The translations under genes were made by a program, and so were the position numbers. DNA of 36,241 bases, from the NCBI GenBank assembly GCA_029194725.1, contig JARFXQ010000025.1, positions 1 through 36,241 of the forward strand. The letters are read 5' to 3'. The DNA comes from Nitrospira sp. GTDB lineage: Bacteria > Nitrospirota > Nitrospiria > Nitrospirales > Nitrospiraceae. Shown here piece after piece: positions 15,340 through 23,894 of this stretch. The notes under the pieces were generated by a model. It saw nothing but the letters and a program-made list of their open reading frames with translations, was not told the origin of the DNA and did not search any database. Position 1 is the first letter of the stretch. Every line of letters starts with the position of its first letter.

Positions 15340-16134
15340 ATGAAGAGTGCGTTAACAATTATGTTTGGTGTAGCAGCCGTCGCGATGGTCGCGGCGCCTC
15401 TCACCTCGTATGCTGGTGGAACGATCACCGGTAAGGTCACATATGCCGGAAAGCCGGAGCAGAAAGAGTTCCTCTTCTCAAAATTCCCGAACCCCAAGTT
15501 CTGCCCTAAGAACCCCAACAAGAGCTTGATGGATGGGGACAAGCGGTTTCTGAAACAGATCGAAGTTGGGAAAGACGGTGGTTTGAAGGGCGCGGTGGTT
15601 GCCGTGACCGACGTTGAAGACAAAGCGTTTGTGGATGGCTATGCCGGCACGGAAGTCACGGCCGCGTTCTGTGAATTTTTGCCGTTCAGCGGCATCGTCG
15701 TCAACACCCGTCCGTTCAAGGTGGAGAACACGGATGCTGACCCGGATGATCCTAAGTCTGTTCAGGGTGTGCTCCATAATCCCCATAGCTTCACCGTAAA
15801 GGGCACTACTTCAGCAACCGGTTTCAACATCGGGCTTGCCAAGAAAGGCGACAAGCTTGATAAGCCGGTGACCTTCCGTGGCGGTGCAGAAAAGGAAGGG
15901 TACTTCCGCTTGCAGTGCGACCAACATGAGTTTATGCAATCGTTCTTCCTGCCCGTGTCGAACCCGTATTTTGCTGTGGTGAAGGAAGATGGTTCGTTTG
16001 AGATCAAGGATGTTCCAGCCGGCAAACACAAAGTCATCGCCTGGCATCCTTTTGCCGGGAAAGCCAAGAAGATAGAGTTTGAGGTTGATGTGGCCGATGG
16101 TGGCACCGCCAACCTCAAGGCTGAAATCAAGTAA
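15340..16134 (+). CDS. Exported cupredoxin-like protein with carboxypeptidase-regulatory-like end
   Basis: Periplasmic protein of 264 residues with a clean Sec signal (cleavage near SYA-GG). ATG is preceded by AAGGAGG. The middle has candidate type 1 copper ligands in cupredoxin order: H146 or H149 in LHNPHSFTV, then C193, H196 and M199 in LQCDQHEFM. The closing segment (VKEDGSFEIKDVPAGKHKVIAWHP) is the beta-sandwich typical of carboxypeptidase-regulatory-like domains that follow such copper sites in methylamine-utilisation-like proteins. Probably a soluble copper electron carrier; this is family inference. It is a single gene closed by its own terminator, and divergent from the peptide-modification cassette. 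Confidence 0.82.
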   Translation: MKSALTIMFGVAAVAMVAAPLTSYAGGTITGKVTYAGKPEQKEFLFSKFPNPKFCPKNPNKSLMDGDKRFLKQIEVGKDGGLKGAVVAVTDVEDKAFVDGYAGTEVTAAFCEFLPFSGIVVNTRPFKVENTDADPDDPKSVQGVLHNPHSFTVKGTTSATGFNIGLAKKGDKLDKPVTFRGGAEKEGYFRLQCDQHEFMQSFFLPVSNPYFAVVKEDGSFEIKDVPAGKHKVIAWHPFAGKAKKIEFEVDVADGGTANLKAEIK

Positions 16135-16162
16135 GCCACGACTCGTTCCGGTATGCGCAGTT

Positions 16163-16199
16163 GAAGGGCAGCGGAGCACCCGCTGCCCTTCGTGTTTTT
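16163..16199 (+). terminator. Rho-independent terminator
   Basis: A 12-bp perfect stem (GAAGGGCAGCGG at 16163-16174, CCGCTGCCCTTC at 16180-16191) with a five-base loop is followed by GTGTTTTT. It lies 28 bases behind the cupredoxin-like gene. Confidence 0.92.
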
Positions 16200-16256
16200 A
16201 GTCAGTTTTTATCGTCACTTCATCACCTTGCCTCCTTAACAGACTACGAGAAAACC

Positions 16257-16340
16257 TTCCGTTCATCCCTCGAGAGTCTCAGGACGAACGGAGTGGTCAT
16301 TGAATGTCATGAGGTTTTCCGTTCACGCTGAGCCTGCGGA
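16257..16340. repeat. REP-like palindromic element
   Basis: Two related palindromic segments lie here: TTCCGTTCATCC...AGGACGAACGGA (16257-16292) and TTCCGTTCACGCTGAGCCTGCGGAA (16316-16340). CTCAGGACGAACGG in the first is complementary, with a small mismatch, to CCGTTCACGCTGAG in the second. This kind of CCGTTC/GAACGG element is a frequent dispersed intergenic repeat in bacterial genomes of this type, as far as I remember. The rest of the 16200-16508 interval holds no gene. Confidence 0.6.
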
Positions 16341-16514
16341 ACCCACCAATCGAGTTTTTCCGCAACCTGTTGGAACATTCGACTCGTCTTCTAGAATGCT
16401 GCCCTCGATACCTGACTCTGTGTCTGATGTGACCCCTGGTGGCATATGGATGGGTGGACATAGGTGAGATGTGAATCCGTCATGACCTGAGCTGGTCCAT
16501 CAAGGGAGGTGTTC

Positions 16515-17294
16515 ATGAAACACTGTCCTTCAATCTTAGGAGGTGTTTGTGAGCGCCTCCGACCGAATAGGTTGGTCCTGCTACTGCTCCTACTCCCCAT
16601 CCTGTTGACTTTTGAGTCCTGCTCGGTGATCGAGGGGACCTTCTCAGTGATCGAGACCACCTTCTCGGTCATCAAGATCGGCTATCGTGTCGTCAAGAAC
16701 ACCGTCAAAGGCACAATCTGGGTGGTGAGCGGTACCTATGAACTGACGAAGGGGGCCACCCACCTTGTCTATCATATCGGGGAGTTTACCTTTGAGGTTG
16801 TCCGTGCTCCATTGGACTATCCATTGATACGAGACGACATCCAGACCATCGATGGGCTCCCGGTCAAGGAGGCGATCAGGCTTGGGCGGGTGAAGACTGC
16901 TCCGTACACCGTCAAGGGTCAACAGTATGTGCCGATGACCGTCGCTCGCGCACAGACCTACGAAGAGACAGGCTTGGCCTCGTGGTATGGGGAAGAAACC
17001 AGACGGCTGCCGGGAGGGCACATGACGGCTAACGGCGAGCTGTTCAACCCCAACGCGTTGACGGCGGCCCATAAGTATTTGCCTCTTCCGATCCACGTAC
17101 AGGTGACGAATCTCGAAAATGGAAAGTCGATCATTGTCAGAGTGAATGATCGCGGCCCTTTCCCGAGTCAGCACAACCCTGATTCTGGAAAGCGTATCAT
17201 CGATCTCAGCCGGGGAGCAGCCGAACGACTTGGATTTGTCGAACAGGGAGTTGCCAAGGTTCATGTTGAAACTATCCAGCTGGAGGAAGCTTGA
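16515..17294 (+). CDS. RlpA-like septal-ring lipoprotein (DPBB domain)
   Basis: Lipoprotein of 259 residues. ATG at 16515 is chosen because GGGAGGT precedes it; the GTG two codons upstream overlaps that site. After a long hydrophobic stretch the likely lipobox is TFESC. Next comes a repeated hydrophobic/polar segment (SVIEGTFSVIETTFSVIKIG...), unusual for the family. The C-terminal about 100 residues form the double-psi beta-barrel of RlpA: GLASWYGEE, MTANGELFNPNALTAAHKYLP, VRVNDRGPF and IIDLSRGAAERLGF. The catalytic-type Asp and the Thr/Ala-His region are present. RlpA proteins cleave glycan strands lacking stem peptides; no C-terminal SPOR domain is present here. Confidence 0.88.
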   Translation: MKHCPSILGGVCERLRPNRLVLLLLLLPILLTFESCSVIEGTFSVIETTFSVIKIGYRVVKNTVKGTIWVVSGTYELTKGATHLVYHIGEFTFEVVRAPLDYPLIRDDIQTIDGLPVKEAIRLGRVKTAPYTVKGQQYVPMTVARAQTYEETGLASWYGEETRRLPGGHMTANGELFNPNALTAAHKYLPLPIHVQVTNLENGKSIIVRVNDRGPFPSQHNPDSGKRIIDLSRGAAERLGFVEQGVAKVHVETIQLEEA

Positions 17295-17496
17295 ACGGAA
17301 ACCTGATCTCGTCGCGTGAGAAATTCGAAGCCGTGTCAGACTGAGAGAGAACTGGAAACCAGACCCGGTGATGAGGTACCACGCTTCCGCTGCTCGAACT
17401 CCTCCTGCCCGCGGTTTAAGGTCAAGTATGTACCCTGTATCTCCCGTTCCAACCTTCCGACTTTGGCCCAAACCTCCGCCGGGCTTTGGTTCGTTT

Positions 17497-19824
17497 TCAG
17501 ACTTGCTCCACGACTACATCCAGCGCGCCGTCGACCTTAAGCACATGGACGCCTACTGTGCCGTCCTGGGTCCGTTCGTATCGAAGGTCCACCTGCGCCT
17601 TCCCCACTTTCATCCCTTGAATGTGTAGTTCATCAACGGAGCCGGGTAACGTCGGACGAACGATTTGGAGCCGGCGATCGAACGCTTCGGGAACCAATCC
17701 CAAGACCGCCTCAAGCAGGTAGGGAACAGCTCCTGCCGCCCAGGCCTGCGGCGGGTTGGCGGCGGCGTACGGGACCGGCACCTCGTACTGGCTGCGGCTG
17801 AACCCTGCGAACAGCTCGGGTAGCCGATAGGATTTGAAATGCATGGCTGCTTCCAATAGCCCGTCGAATACCTGGCAGGCTGCCTGATCGTAGCCATAAC
17901 GCCTGAATCCCATCGCGATCAAAGAGTTGTCGTGCGGCCACACGCTGCCGATGTGATAGCCCAGCGGGTTGTAGGCCTGCTCCCGTTCCGAGAGTGTACG
18001 GATTCCCCAGCCGCTGAACATCTCATCGGCCATGAGTCGATCCACCGTGCGCTTCGCCTTGCTTTCCTCCACGATCCCGCTCCAGAGGGCCTGTCCCGGG
18101 TTCGATGAGATCACGACTACGGGTCGCCCGTCTCCTTGTAAAGCCATGGCGTAGAATCCGCGCTCTGCTACCCAAAAATCCCTGTTGAACCGAGCACGGA
18201 GATCAGAGGCTTCTCGTCGAAGCCGGGCGGCGCGTGTCACGTCGTGGGCGCGCTCGTATAATTGCGCAATCGCAAGCTTGGCCCTGTAGACATACCCTTG
18301 CACCTCAGCAAGCGCGATAGGCGGAGCGGCGAGACTGTCGTCGGCGTTGACGATCGCATCCCAGGAATCCTTCCAACCCTGATTAGCGAGCGGTTTCCAT
18401 CCATGAATGGCTAACAGCCGTTCGGGCTGGCTCATGTACGCGAGATAGCCGTGACTGTATCGATGTGTGGCGGTCTCAAGCCATCTAAGCGCTCGGTCAA
18501 CGGACTCTTGCAATTCATGAAACAGGTCCAGGCTGCCGGTCCAGGCGGCATGTCGTTCGACCAGAATGAGAAACAGCGGCGTCGCATCGATCGATCCGTA
18601 GTAAGGGGTCTGTGGAATGAGGCCGAGACGGGCCATCTCTCCCACGCGTAGTTCGTGGAGGATCTTGCCCGGCTCTTCATCCCGCCATGAATTTTCCTGC
18701 TGCCCCTGATACTTTGCCAGCAGACGTAGCGTTTGCTCAGCCACGCTCGAATCGTAGGCGAGCGTCTGTAACGCGGCGATCAGACTATCCCTTCCGAACA
18801 AGGTGGAGAACCAGGGCGTTCCGGCGGCAAAGTACGTGAGGTGGTCGATCTGACTCCGCAGCATGCCAAGATTAACGAATGATCGCGCGACGACTTTGTC
18901 CAACACCAGATCGTCGCTGACGACTCGTGGGAGCGCGTCGAACCAGGCTCCTGAGGCCTGAGGCGCGTCGGAGTCCGGCTTCTCTGGAAACGAGGACCGC
19001 TGCACGCTTGTCTGCGCCTCAGGTGGGTTTCGAGACTCCGCCAAGAGGAGTGACACACGCAAATCTGCACTTTCCTTCGGCCCAAGCGTGATCGGAACAT
19101 GCGCGGTCTGGGCGTCTGTCACGTCCACGGATGATGAAAACTGGATGCTCAGGCTTCGGTAGAACCCGTCTTTGCCTTGATACAAAAAACCCAGCACGCC
19201 GTTCCGCCACGTAGGTGGATGTAGCACTCCCAATGTCCGCGATAGCCGATCCCGCACGGCATAGACATCCTCGAAAGCAGCCCGAAAGGAGAATGAGAGA
19301 AAAAACCCCGCTCGCCGACGTCCGAAGTTCTTGAGGAGGAACCGGTCGTGCAGGGCTGGTTGCGCATCATCGACGACGCGCCGCCACTCAATTCCAATCG
19401 CATCCGGGGAAAGGACATTACCGTCGGAAGTTCTGATTCGCGGATTTGTCAGCTCGAACTTGGCAAGAAAAGGGTGCGTAGCCGTACCGCTCAGGGCGAC
19501 CGGAAACTTGCCGGCCAACCGAACGACGTATCCGTTGAGGAACCGGCAATCATGATAATACAAGCCGAACCCATGGCCGTTGGTCAGCGGCACCATACCG
19601 TCCGCGCCCGCGACAAAGCACACGTTACCGTTCTTGACGACGACGGCGTTGGCCAAGCTGCTCCCAATGCGAGAATCACTGAGATCCGACGACTGACGTT
19701 CCCGATCACCGGGCGGCTGAAAGAGTGAATCCTTGGCTGGAGCCATGGAGGGCGTGGCGATCGAGAGCGGGACGGCGATCAGCGAAGAAAGGCGAAGAAA
19801 CTGTCTGCGTGAGATCGCAGACAT
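17497..19824 (-). CDS. Tat-exported glycogen-debranching-type glycosidase (GDE_N + six-hairpin domain)
   Basis: About 775 residues from ATG 19824 (AGAGGGG upstream). An ATG at 19965 would add 47 hydrophilic residues before the Tat signal and has GAGGGTG upstream. The Tat motif is SRRQFLRLS. The N-terminal domain (GMVPLTNGHGFGLYYHDCRFLNGYVV) is the beta-sandwich found in amylo-alpha-1,6-glucosidase relatives. The C-terminal two-thirds is an (alpha/alpha)6 barrel: GTPWFSTLFGRDSLIAALQTLAY, GYHIGSVWPHDNSLIAMGF and FAGFSRSQYEVPVPYAAANPPQAWAAG. Relatives are normally cytoplasmic; export would mean an extracellular glycan or glycoconjugate substrate. It is convergent with the RlpA-like gene. Confidence 0.85.
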   Translation of the reverse strand: MSAISRRQFLRLSSLIAVPLSIATPSMAPAKDSLFQPPGDRERQSSDLSDSRIGSSLANAVVVKNGNVCFVAGADGMVPLTNGHGFGLYYHDCRFLNGYVVRLAGKFPVALSGTATHPFLAKFELTNPRIRTSDGNVLSPDAIGIEWRRVVDDAQPALHDRFLLKNFGRRRAGFFLSFSFRAAFEDVYAVRDRLSRTLGVLHPPTWRNGVLGFLYQGKDGFYRSLSIQFSSSVDVTDAQTAHVPITLGPKESADLRVSLLLAESRNPPEAQTSVQRSSFPEKPDSDAPQASGAWFDALPRVVSDDLVLDKVVARSFVNLGMLRSQIDHLTYFAAGTPWFSTLFGRDSLIAALQTLAYDSSVAEQTLRLLAKYQGQQENSWRDEEPGKILHELRVGEMARLGLIPQTPYYGSIDATPLFLILVERHAAWTGSLDLFHELQESVDRALRWLETATHRYSHGYLAYMSQPERLLAIHGWKPLANQGWKDSWDAIVNADDSLAAPPIALAEVQGYVYRAKLAIAQLYERAHDVTRAARLRREASDLRARFNRDFWVAERGFYAMALQGDGRPVVVISSNPGQALWSGIVEESKAKRTVDRLMADEMFSGWGIRTLSEREQAYNPLGYHIGSVWPHDNSLIAMGFRRYGYDQAACQVFDGLLEAAMHFKSYRLPELFAGFSRSQYEVPVPYAAANPPQAWAAGAVPYLLEAVLGLVPEAFDRRLQIVRPTLPGSVDELHIQGMKVGKAQVDLRYERTQDGTVGVHVLKVDGALDVVVEQV

Positions 19825-19965
19825 CCGTCTGCCCCTCTGAGCGGGCATCTTCGGTGAGTCTCGTCCAACCCGCGACAGATCAGAATCCTTCGCGCTTCTG
19901 ATATGGAAGTTACCGTCGTTCGGATCGAAACTCCTTCGGTCAGGGTTGTTAGGGGTTCGTGCCAT

Positions 19966-20373
19966 GACACCCTCGTCTAGTTGTTAACGCGCCGTTGGCC
20001 GCTAAGTCAACCTCGCCATTCGTACTTCAGCAAATGAACCCCAAGATGACGCCGGCGCGAAAAATAAGGAACATCAGGAGGGAGACATCTTTCGCGGACT
20101 TTCTTCCCAAGTCTTGTCAATTGGGGGATGAAGGCGGTCGTGGTGAGTCATCACCCGATTAAATCAGTTATGGTTGCGCCGTCCGTAACAGGGCATGCCG
20201 CAGGGCCGCGGGCGCAGATCATGACAAAGGGTCAGGGCAAGCGCATGGCCTCACCGGGTGTTCAACTGTGCCACCTCTCCTGGCGCAAATGTATCGACTG
20301 GACATCGGCCGAAGATCGAGGCGGCGCTAGTTACTGAGTCATTTTCTTGGTCACCGACAGTGTGTTCGCCGCC
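19966..20373. other. Intergenic region between divergent genes
   Basis: No gene is supported. A 69-codon plus-strand frame at 20128-20337 has no ribosome site and no recognisable pattern. The region must hold the minus-strand promoter of the glycosidase gene and leads into the promoter of the methyltransferase gene. Confidence 0.4.
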
Positions 20374-20403
20374 TTGTCTTTTACTTTCCAATCTAGGTAA
20401 GAT
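20374..20403 (+). promoter_or_regulatory. Predicted sigma-70 promoter of the O-methyltransferase gene
   Basis: TTGTCT (20374-20379) and TAAGAT (20398-20403) are separated by 18 bases. The downstream gene starts within 20-40 bases. Confidence 0.5.
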
Positions 20404-20439
20404 CCTGAAATACAGAGCTATATGCTCAAGGGGTTTGGT

Positions 20440-21420
20440 GTGTCACGAGAACTCTCGCTCGCGGAAGTGTTCCAGCTTGGCTACTATTGGGAGACCAAAA
20501 TTCTCCTGACGGCTGTGAAGCTGGACGTGTTTTCAGCCATAGACGAAAAACCGAGAACAGCCAAGGATATCGCGAGTCGGCTTCAGGCTGATGAACCGAC
20601 CCTCCGTCTCTTATTGAACGCCCTGGTTGCGATGAAGTTATTGTCAAAGGAGGGCGACTTGTATGGCAACTCTGCGACGGCGCTGAAGCACCTCGTCCGG
20701 CATTCGACCCAGTACGTCGGCCATCTGCTCCTCTTGCACGATGCCGAGTGGAACAATTGGGGGCAATTGGAAGACACGATTCGAACCGGGCGACGGGCGG
20801 TCGATCGGCACGTCTTCGAGACTGATCCGGAATTGGGAAGCAATGTGTTAACGGTGCTCAATCGCATCGGGCAGCAAAGCGGACCTGATTTTGCCAAACG
20901 GCTGAAACTCGTGGGGAACGAGCGGCTGTTGGATCTGGGCGGTGGCGCAGGAACCAACGCCATCGCCTTTTGTCAGGTGTACTCTGAATTGCGTGCAACT
21001 GTTTTTGATCTGCCGGTTACATTGAAGTTGACGGAAAAAACAGTCAAGGAAGCAGGGTTGGAATCACGAATCACGCTGCATCCTGGTGATTTCAATAGAG
21101 ATCAACTCGGGGGACCGTACGATGTGGTCCTGATGTCGGATATTCTTCACTATCAAACGTTCCAGATGAATCAGGATCTGGTCAAGAAGGCCTTCACATC
21201 ACTGGCGCCGGGGGGGCGGTTGATCATTAAGGATCGATTCCTGGACGAAACCGGCACCGGTCCTGCGTGGACGACAGCATTTGCAGTCCATATACTCGTG
21301 AACACGCAGAGCGGCGGTTGCTACAGAATAAGTGATGCGATTCAATGGCTGACCAATGCGGGATTTGGCTCTGCCGTGGAACTAGAAAAGACGGCCGTGG
21401 TCCAAGGTGTAAAGACATAA
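20440..21420 (+). CDS. O-methyltransferase-like protein (hydroxyindole/acetylserotonin OMT type)
   Basis: SAM-dependent methyltransferase of about 326 residues. GTG at 20440 is preferred because AAGGGG lies six bases upstream; an ATG at 20422 gives six more residues without a ribosome site. The N-terminal winged-helix dimerisation domain (VFQLGYYWETKILLTAVKLDVFSAI, RTAKDIASRLQADEPTLRLLLNAL) is followed by the catalytic fold: LLDLGGGAGTNAIAF (motif I), ATVFDLP, GDFNRDQLGGPYDVVLMSDILHY and LAPGGRLIIKD. Family members methylate phenolic or other small hydroxyl compounds. The substrate is unknown. It is 110 bases ahead of the oxidase-associated operon. Confidence 0.85.
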   Translation: MSRELSLAEVFQLGYYWETKILLTAVKLDVFSAIDEKPRTAKDIASRLQADEPTLRLLLNALVAMKLLSKEGDLYGNSATALKHLVRHSTQYVGHLLLLHDAEWNNWGQLEDTIRTGRRAVDRHVFETDPELGSNVLTVLNRIGQQSGPDFAKRLKLVGNERLLDLGGGAGTNAIAFCQVYSELRATVFDLPVTLKLTEKTVKEAGLESRITLHPGDFNRDQLGGPYDVVLMSDILHYQTFQMNQDLVKKAFTSLAPGGRLIIKDRFLDETGTGPAWTTAFAVHILVNTQSGGCYRISDAIQWLTNAGFGSAVELEKTAVVQGVKT

Positions 21421-21530
21421 CCCGTGAAGTGTGAAGCCCGCTTCGACTCAGCGAGGCGAGCGCGATTCGTAAAGCGCGGACGGAATTGCCCGGTGCACTT
21501 CACGAGATACAAGCGACGAAGGATGTAGCA

Positions 21531-22244
21531 GTGGATTGGTTACGAGAGCCAGGGTTTTTGGGGACACATGCCACGATCGGAGCGGACTTAAGCCAGTTGA
21601 TGGCCACGCTCTTTACCAGCCTCTTCATCCTGGGATGGTTTCAAGGCCGCAAGCGAAACGCCGATGCACACCATTGGCTGATGTTTGGGGGAATGATGTC
21701 GATGCTCAGCTTCTTCATCGCGTACTATCTGTTTCGACAGCTTGGTGTGTTGGCTGTTGAAGGAAAAGAGGGGTTCGGCGGTTCCCAATCGCTCTATGAC
21801 CATGTCTTCATCCCGGTGCTTACGCTCCATATCCTTCTTGTCATCATCGGCTTGGTCATGGCGGTATACATGATTGTGTTGGGCTTTCGCGCTCAGCACT
21901 TTGTTGACGGAGTGCGGTCCCTCCGGGAATCACGGTTGCTCACGACCTGGAAGAAGATCGGCCTTATCTTCAGCGGAATTGCCGTGGTGGTGCTCGGGTT
22001 ATTCTTTTCGCGTGTGGCGACCGCCGGCTTTTCAATGCGAAAGCTGGAGGTGTACCTCGTATTTCTGGCGGTGGTCGCATTTGTGTTTGCGATTGAGATG
22101 ACCATTCAACGGATTTGGCCCAATGGCGCCCAGCGGCATCGCGCGCTCGGTCGGTTCACGATGGTTATTTACTGTGTCTTGTTTGTCACGGGGAGTTTTA
22201 CCTACACCATGCTCTATATTCTTTATCCGGGGAAGATTGGGTAG
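21531..22244 (+). CDS. DUF420 (CtaM-like) membrane protein
   Basis: About 237 residues from GTG 21531, favoured by GAAGGATG upstream; an ATG-less extension to 21486 is also open. Six membrane segments are likely. Conserved family points are HHWLMFGGMMSMLSFFIAYYL, YDHVFIPVLTLHILLVIIGL and, near the C-terminus, HRALGRFTMVIYCVLFVTGSFTYTMLY, close to the Hrki-rwt-PiWlYVsvTG pattern of DUF420. A DUF420 protein (CtaM/YozB) is needed for maturation of heme-copper oxidases in Firmicutes. Its place at the head of the bd-like oxidase operon suggests a similar assembly role; this is inference. The next gene starts nine bases after the stop. Confidence 0.8.
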   Translation: MDWLREPGFLGTHATIGADLSQLMATLFTSLFILGWFQGRKRNADAHHWLMFGGMMSMLSFFIAYYLFRQLGVLAVEGKEGFGGSQSLYDHVFIPVLTLHILLVIIGLVMAVYMIVLGFRAQHFVDGVRSLRESRLLTTWKKIGLIFSGIAVVVLGLFFSRVATAGFSMRKLEVYLVFLAVVAFVFAIEMTIQRIWPNGAQRHRALGRFTMVIYCVLFVTGSFTYTMLYILYPGKIG

Positions 22245-22253
22245 CCTATTGAG

Positions 22254-22748
22254 ATGCTGACCTGCGGCTGTGGTCGATGGATGCATACAGAAGGGATTGA
22301 AGAACGTGCCGGCGAAAGCGGTGCCCCTGAATGGTTCATCCGATCGGAGTGCAAGGGTTGTGGTCAGAAAATCGGCATCGACGTGCCGGAGGGGCAGACG
22401 CACGGGCTTGTTGATCGACTGCTGTGGACCGACGAGGCCTTGCACCGGCTGGATCGCATGCCACCCTATCTGGCAGCGCTCGTTCGGGAAGATGTGGAAC
22501 AAGATGTTCGTCGTCAGGGCCGCCGGGTGGTCACGTACGATACGTTGCTGCACTCGCGAGCCGAGGATCGAATTGAGTGGGAGTCGGAAGCCGAATGGCG
22601 ACTGGAAAGAGTGCCGGCTCCGGTTCGCGCCATGGCTCGGATCGAACTTGAGCGGACCGCGGCGGATAGAGGATTGTCTCGCGTCACGGTGTCTCTTATG
22701 GAAGAGGTGAAAGCGAAGTATTTTGGAATGGGTTCTTCTAAACAGTAA
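22254..22748 (+). CDS. Small protein with zinc-ribbon-like Cys pairs and two PCP_red domains
   Basis: Protein of 164 residues. The N-terminus has paired cysteines (C4, C6, C33, C36), probably a metal knuckle. Two tandem copies of the PCP_red domain follow, known from the end of protochlorophyllide reductase subunit B. The first is WTDEALHRLDRMPPYLAALV and the rest of that unit; the second is WESEAEWRLERVPAPVRAMA and onward, both closing with a G-x-x-x-V-T motif. There is no oxidoreductase part, so it does not reduce protochlorophyllide. Isolated PCP_red domains occur in non-phototrophs with unknown role. Nine bases behind DUF420, it belongs to the oxidase operon. Confidence 0.82.
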   Translation: MLTCGCGRWMHTEGIEERAGESGAPEWFIRSECKGCGQKIGIDVPEGQTHGLVDRLLWTDEALHRLDRMPPYLAALVREDVEQDVRRQGRRVVTYDTLLHSRAEDRIEWESEAEWRLERVPAPVRAMARIELERTAADRGLSRVTVSLMEEVKAKYFGMGSSKQ

Positions 22749-22822
22749 TGAGTGCTGAGTAAGGAGAGAAGAATGAAGCGATTTGCTCCCTCGACTCGAC
22801 TCTCAGTTCAGTCCTGAATATC

Positions 22823-23890
22823 ATGTTGCATCGGATGGCCTTGCGAGTTCTTCCGAGTTTAAGTTTAGCGGTCACGGAAGAACCTGTGCGTAAACAGAAA
22901 CGGATCGTGATGTTTGTTCCCGGACTGATCGCGTTCGGGGTGTATCGTCTCGTCAAGCATCTCGCATCGATTGCAGATCCCCTCGTACTGTTGACGGTCA
23001 GCAGTCTGGTGGCAACGGTCACATCCGTCCTGGCCTATCGGGTTGGTCGGTCTGCCCCATGGTCCGTCATTGTCCGTCAAGACGGAGCGCGTCTCCTCAC
23101 CTGGTTAGCCGGATGGATCGGCGCTGTGTACGGCATTCAGCTCTCCTTGTTGGTACTGACCCTGTTATGGATCATCAATTACGATTATCTTCAACATCCT
23201 GATGGGCCGGCCATGATGGCGATCATCATCTCATGCACGGCCGTCGCGCGTGATGCGTTTGAAATCGGATATGTGCGAAAGCTCTCGCTGTTGGGACGGC
23301 CATTTCTCACGTTCCCTGACGGAGAGCAACTTCGTGCCTTGGTGCGGCGTAGAGCCTCGCAATTGGGACCCTGGCTTGTGGCGGGTCTTGGTATGGGTGC
23401 GATTGCATCGTTGTCAGGGATGGTCATCGCGGATGTTCGAGGAACTGCGTTGGCCCAATTGTTGAGCGTGACGCTCGTCGGCGGTGGTCTTGCCCTCTGC
23501 GCCTATTTCGGCGGGCTCTATCCTTCCACATCATGGGTTCGCACGTTCCGTCAGACCGCACCGGTTGAATTGCTGAAATATTGGTGGTGGCCCGGGATGG
23601 CCTTTGCTTCAACCTATTATTTAGTGACGATGGGACTGCTGCTCTTTGTGCTAAGGGAGCCGACGATTACGTTAGGGGCAGCCGCTGTGATCGGTGCCCT
23701 GGTCACGGCAATGATGACGTTGTATGGCTACTATCTGGGCAATCGCCGTCATGTGGAAAATGAGCAGGCTCCACAGCTGTCGAGTGGAATGTTACGTTGC
23801 CCATTTGTGATGGGGATTCTTGGGAAGCCGGTTGGCACTCATGATGCGGTTGGGGAGTTGGTACTCGGCAAGACCGGCACGAAAGGGTAG
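22823..23890 (+). CDS. Multi-pass membrane protein, unknown
   Basis: Protein of 355 residues with about eight hydrophobic segments (for example IVMFVPGLIAFGVYRLV, LVLLTVSSLVATVTSVLAY, LLTWLAGWIGAVYGIQLSLLVLTLLWIINY, LVAGLGMGAIASLSGMVIA, YWWWPGMAFASTYYLVTMGLLLFVL and AAAVIGALVTAMMTLYGYYLG). It shows no motif I recognise. The first ATG at 22823 has no ribosome site; a GTG at 22886 is an alternative. A 13-codon frame with a good ribosome site (ATG 22773) lies just before it and may serve as a translated leader. The stop is four bases before the oxidase start, so the protein is probably part of, or needed by, the oxidase complex. Confidence 0.65.
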   Translation: MLHRMALRVLPSLSLAVTEEPVRKQKRIVMFVPGLIAFGVYRLVKHLASIADPLVLLTVSSLVATVTSVLAYRVGRSAPWSVIVRQDGARLLTWLAGWIGAVYGIQLSLLVLTLLWIINYDYLQHPDGPAMMAIIISCTAVARDAFEIGYVRKLSLLGRPFLTFPDGEQLRALVRRRASQLGPWLVAGLGMGAIASLSGMVIADVRGTALAQLLSVTLVGGGLALCAYFGGLYPSTSWVRTFRQTAPVELLKYWWWPGMAFASTYYLVTMGLLLFVLREPTITLGAAAVIGALVTAMMTLYGYYLGNRRHVENEQAPQLSSGMLRCPFVMGILGKPVGTHDAVGELVLGKTGTKG

Positions 23891-23894
23891 TTGT

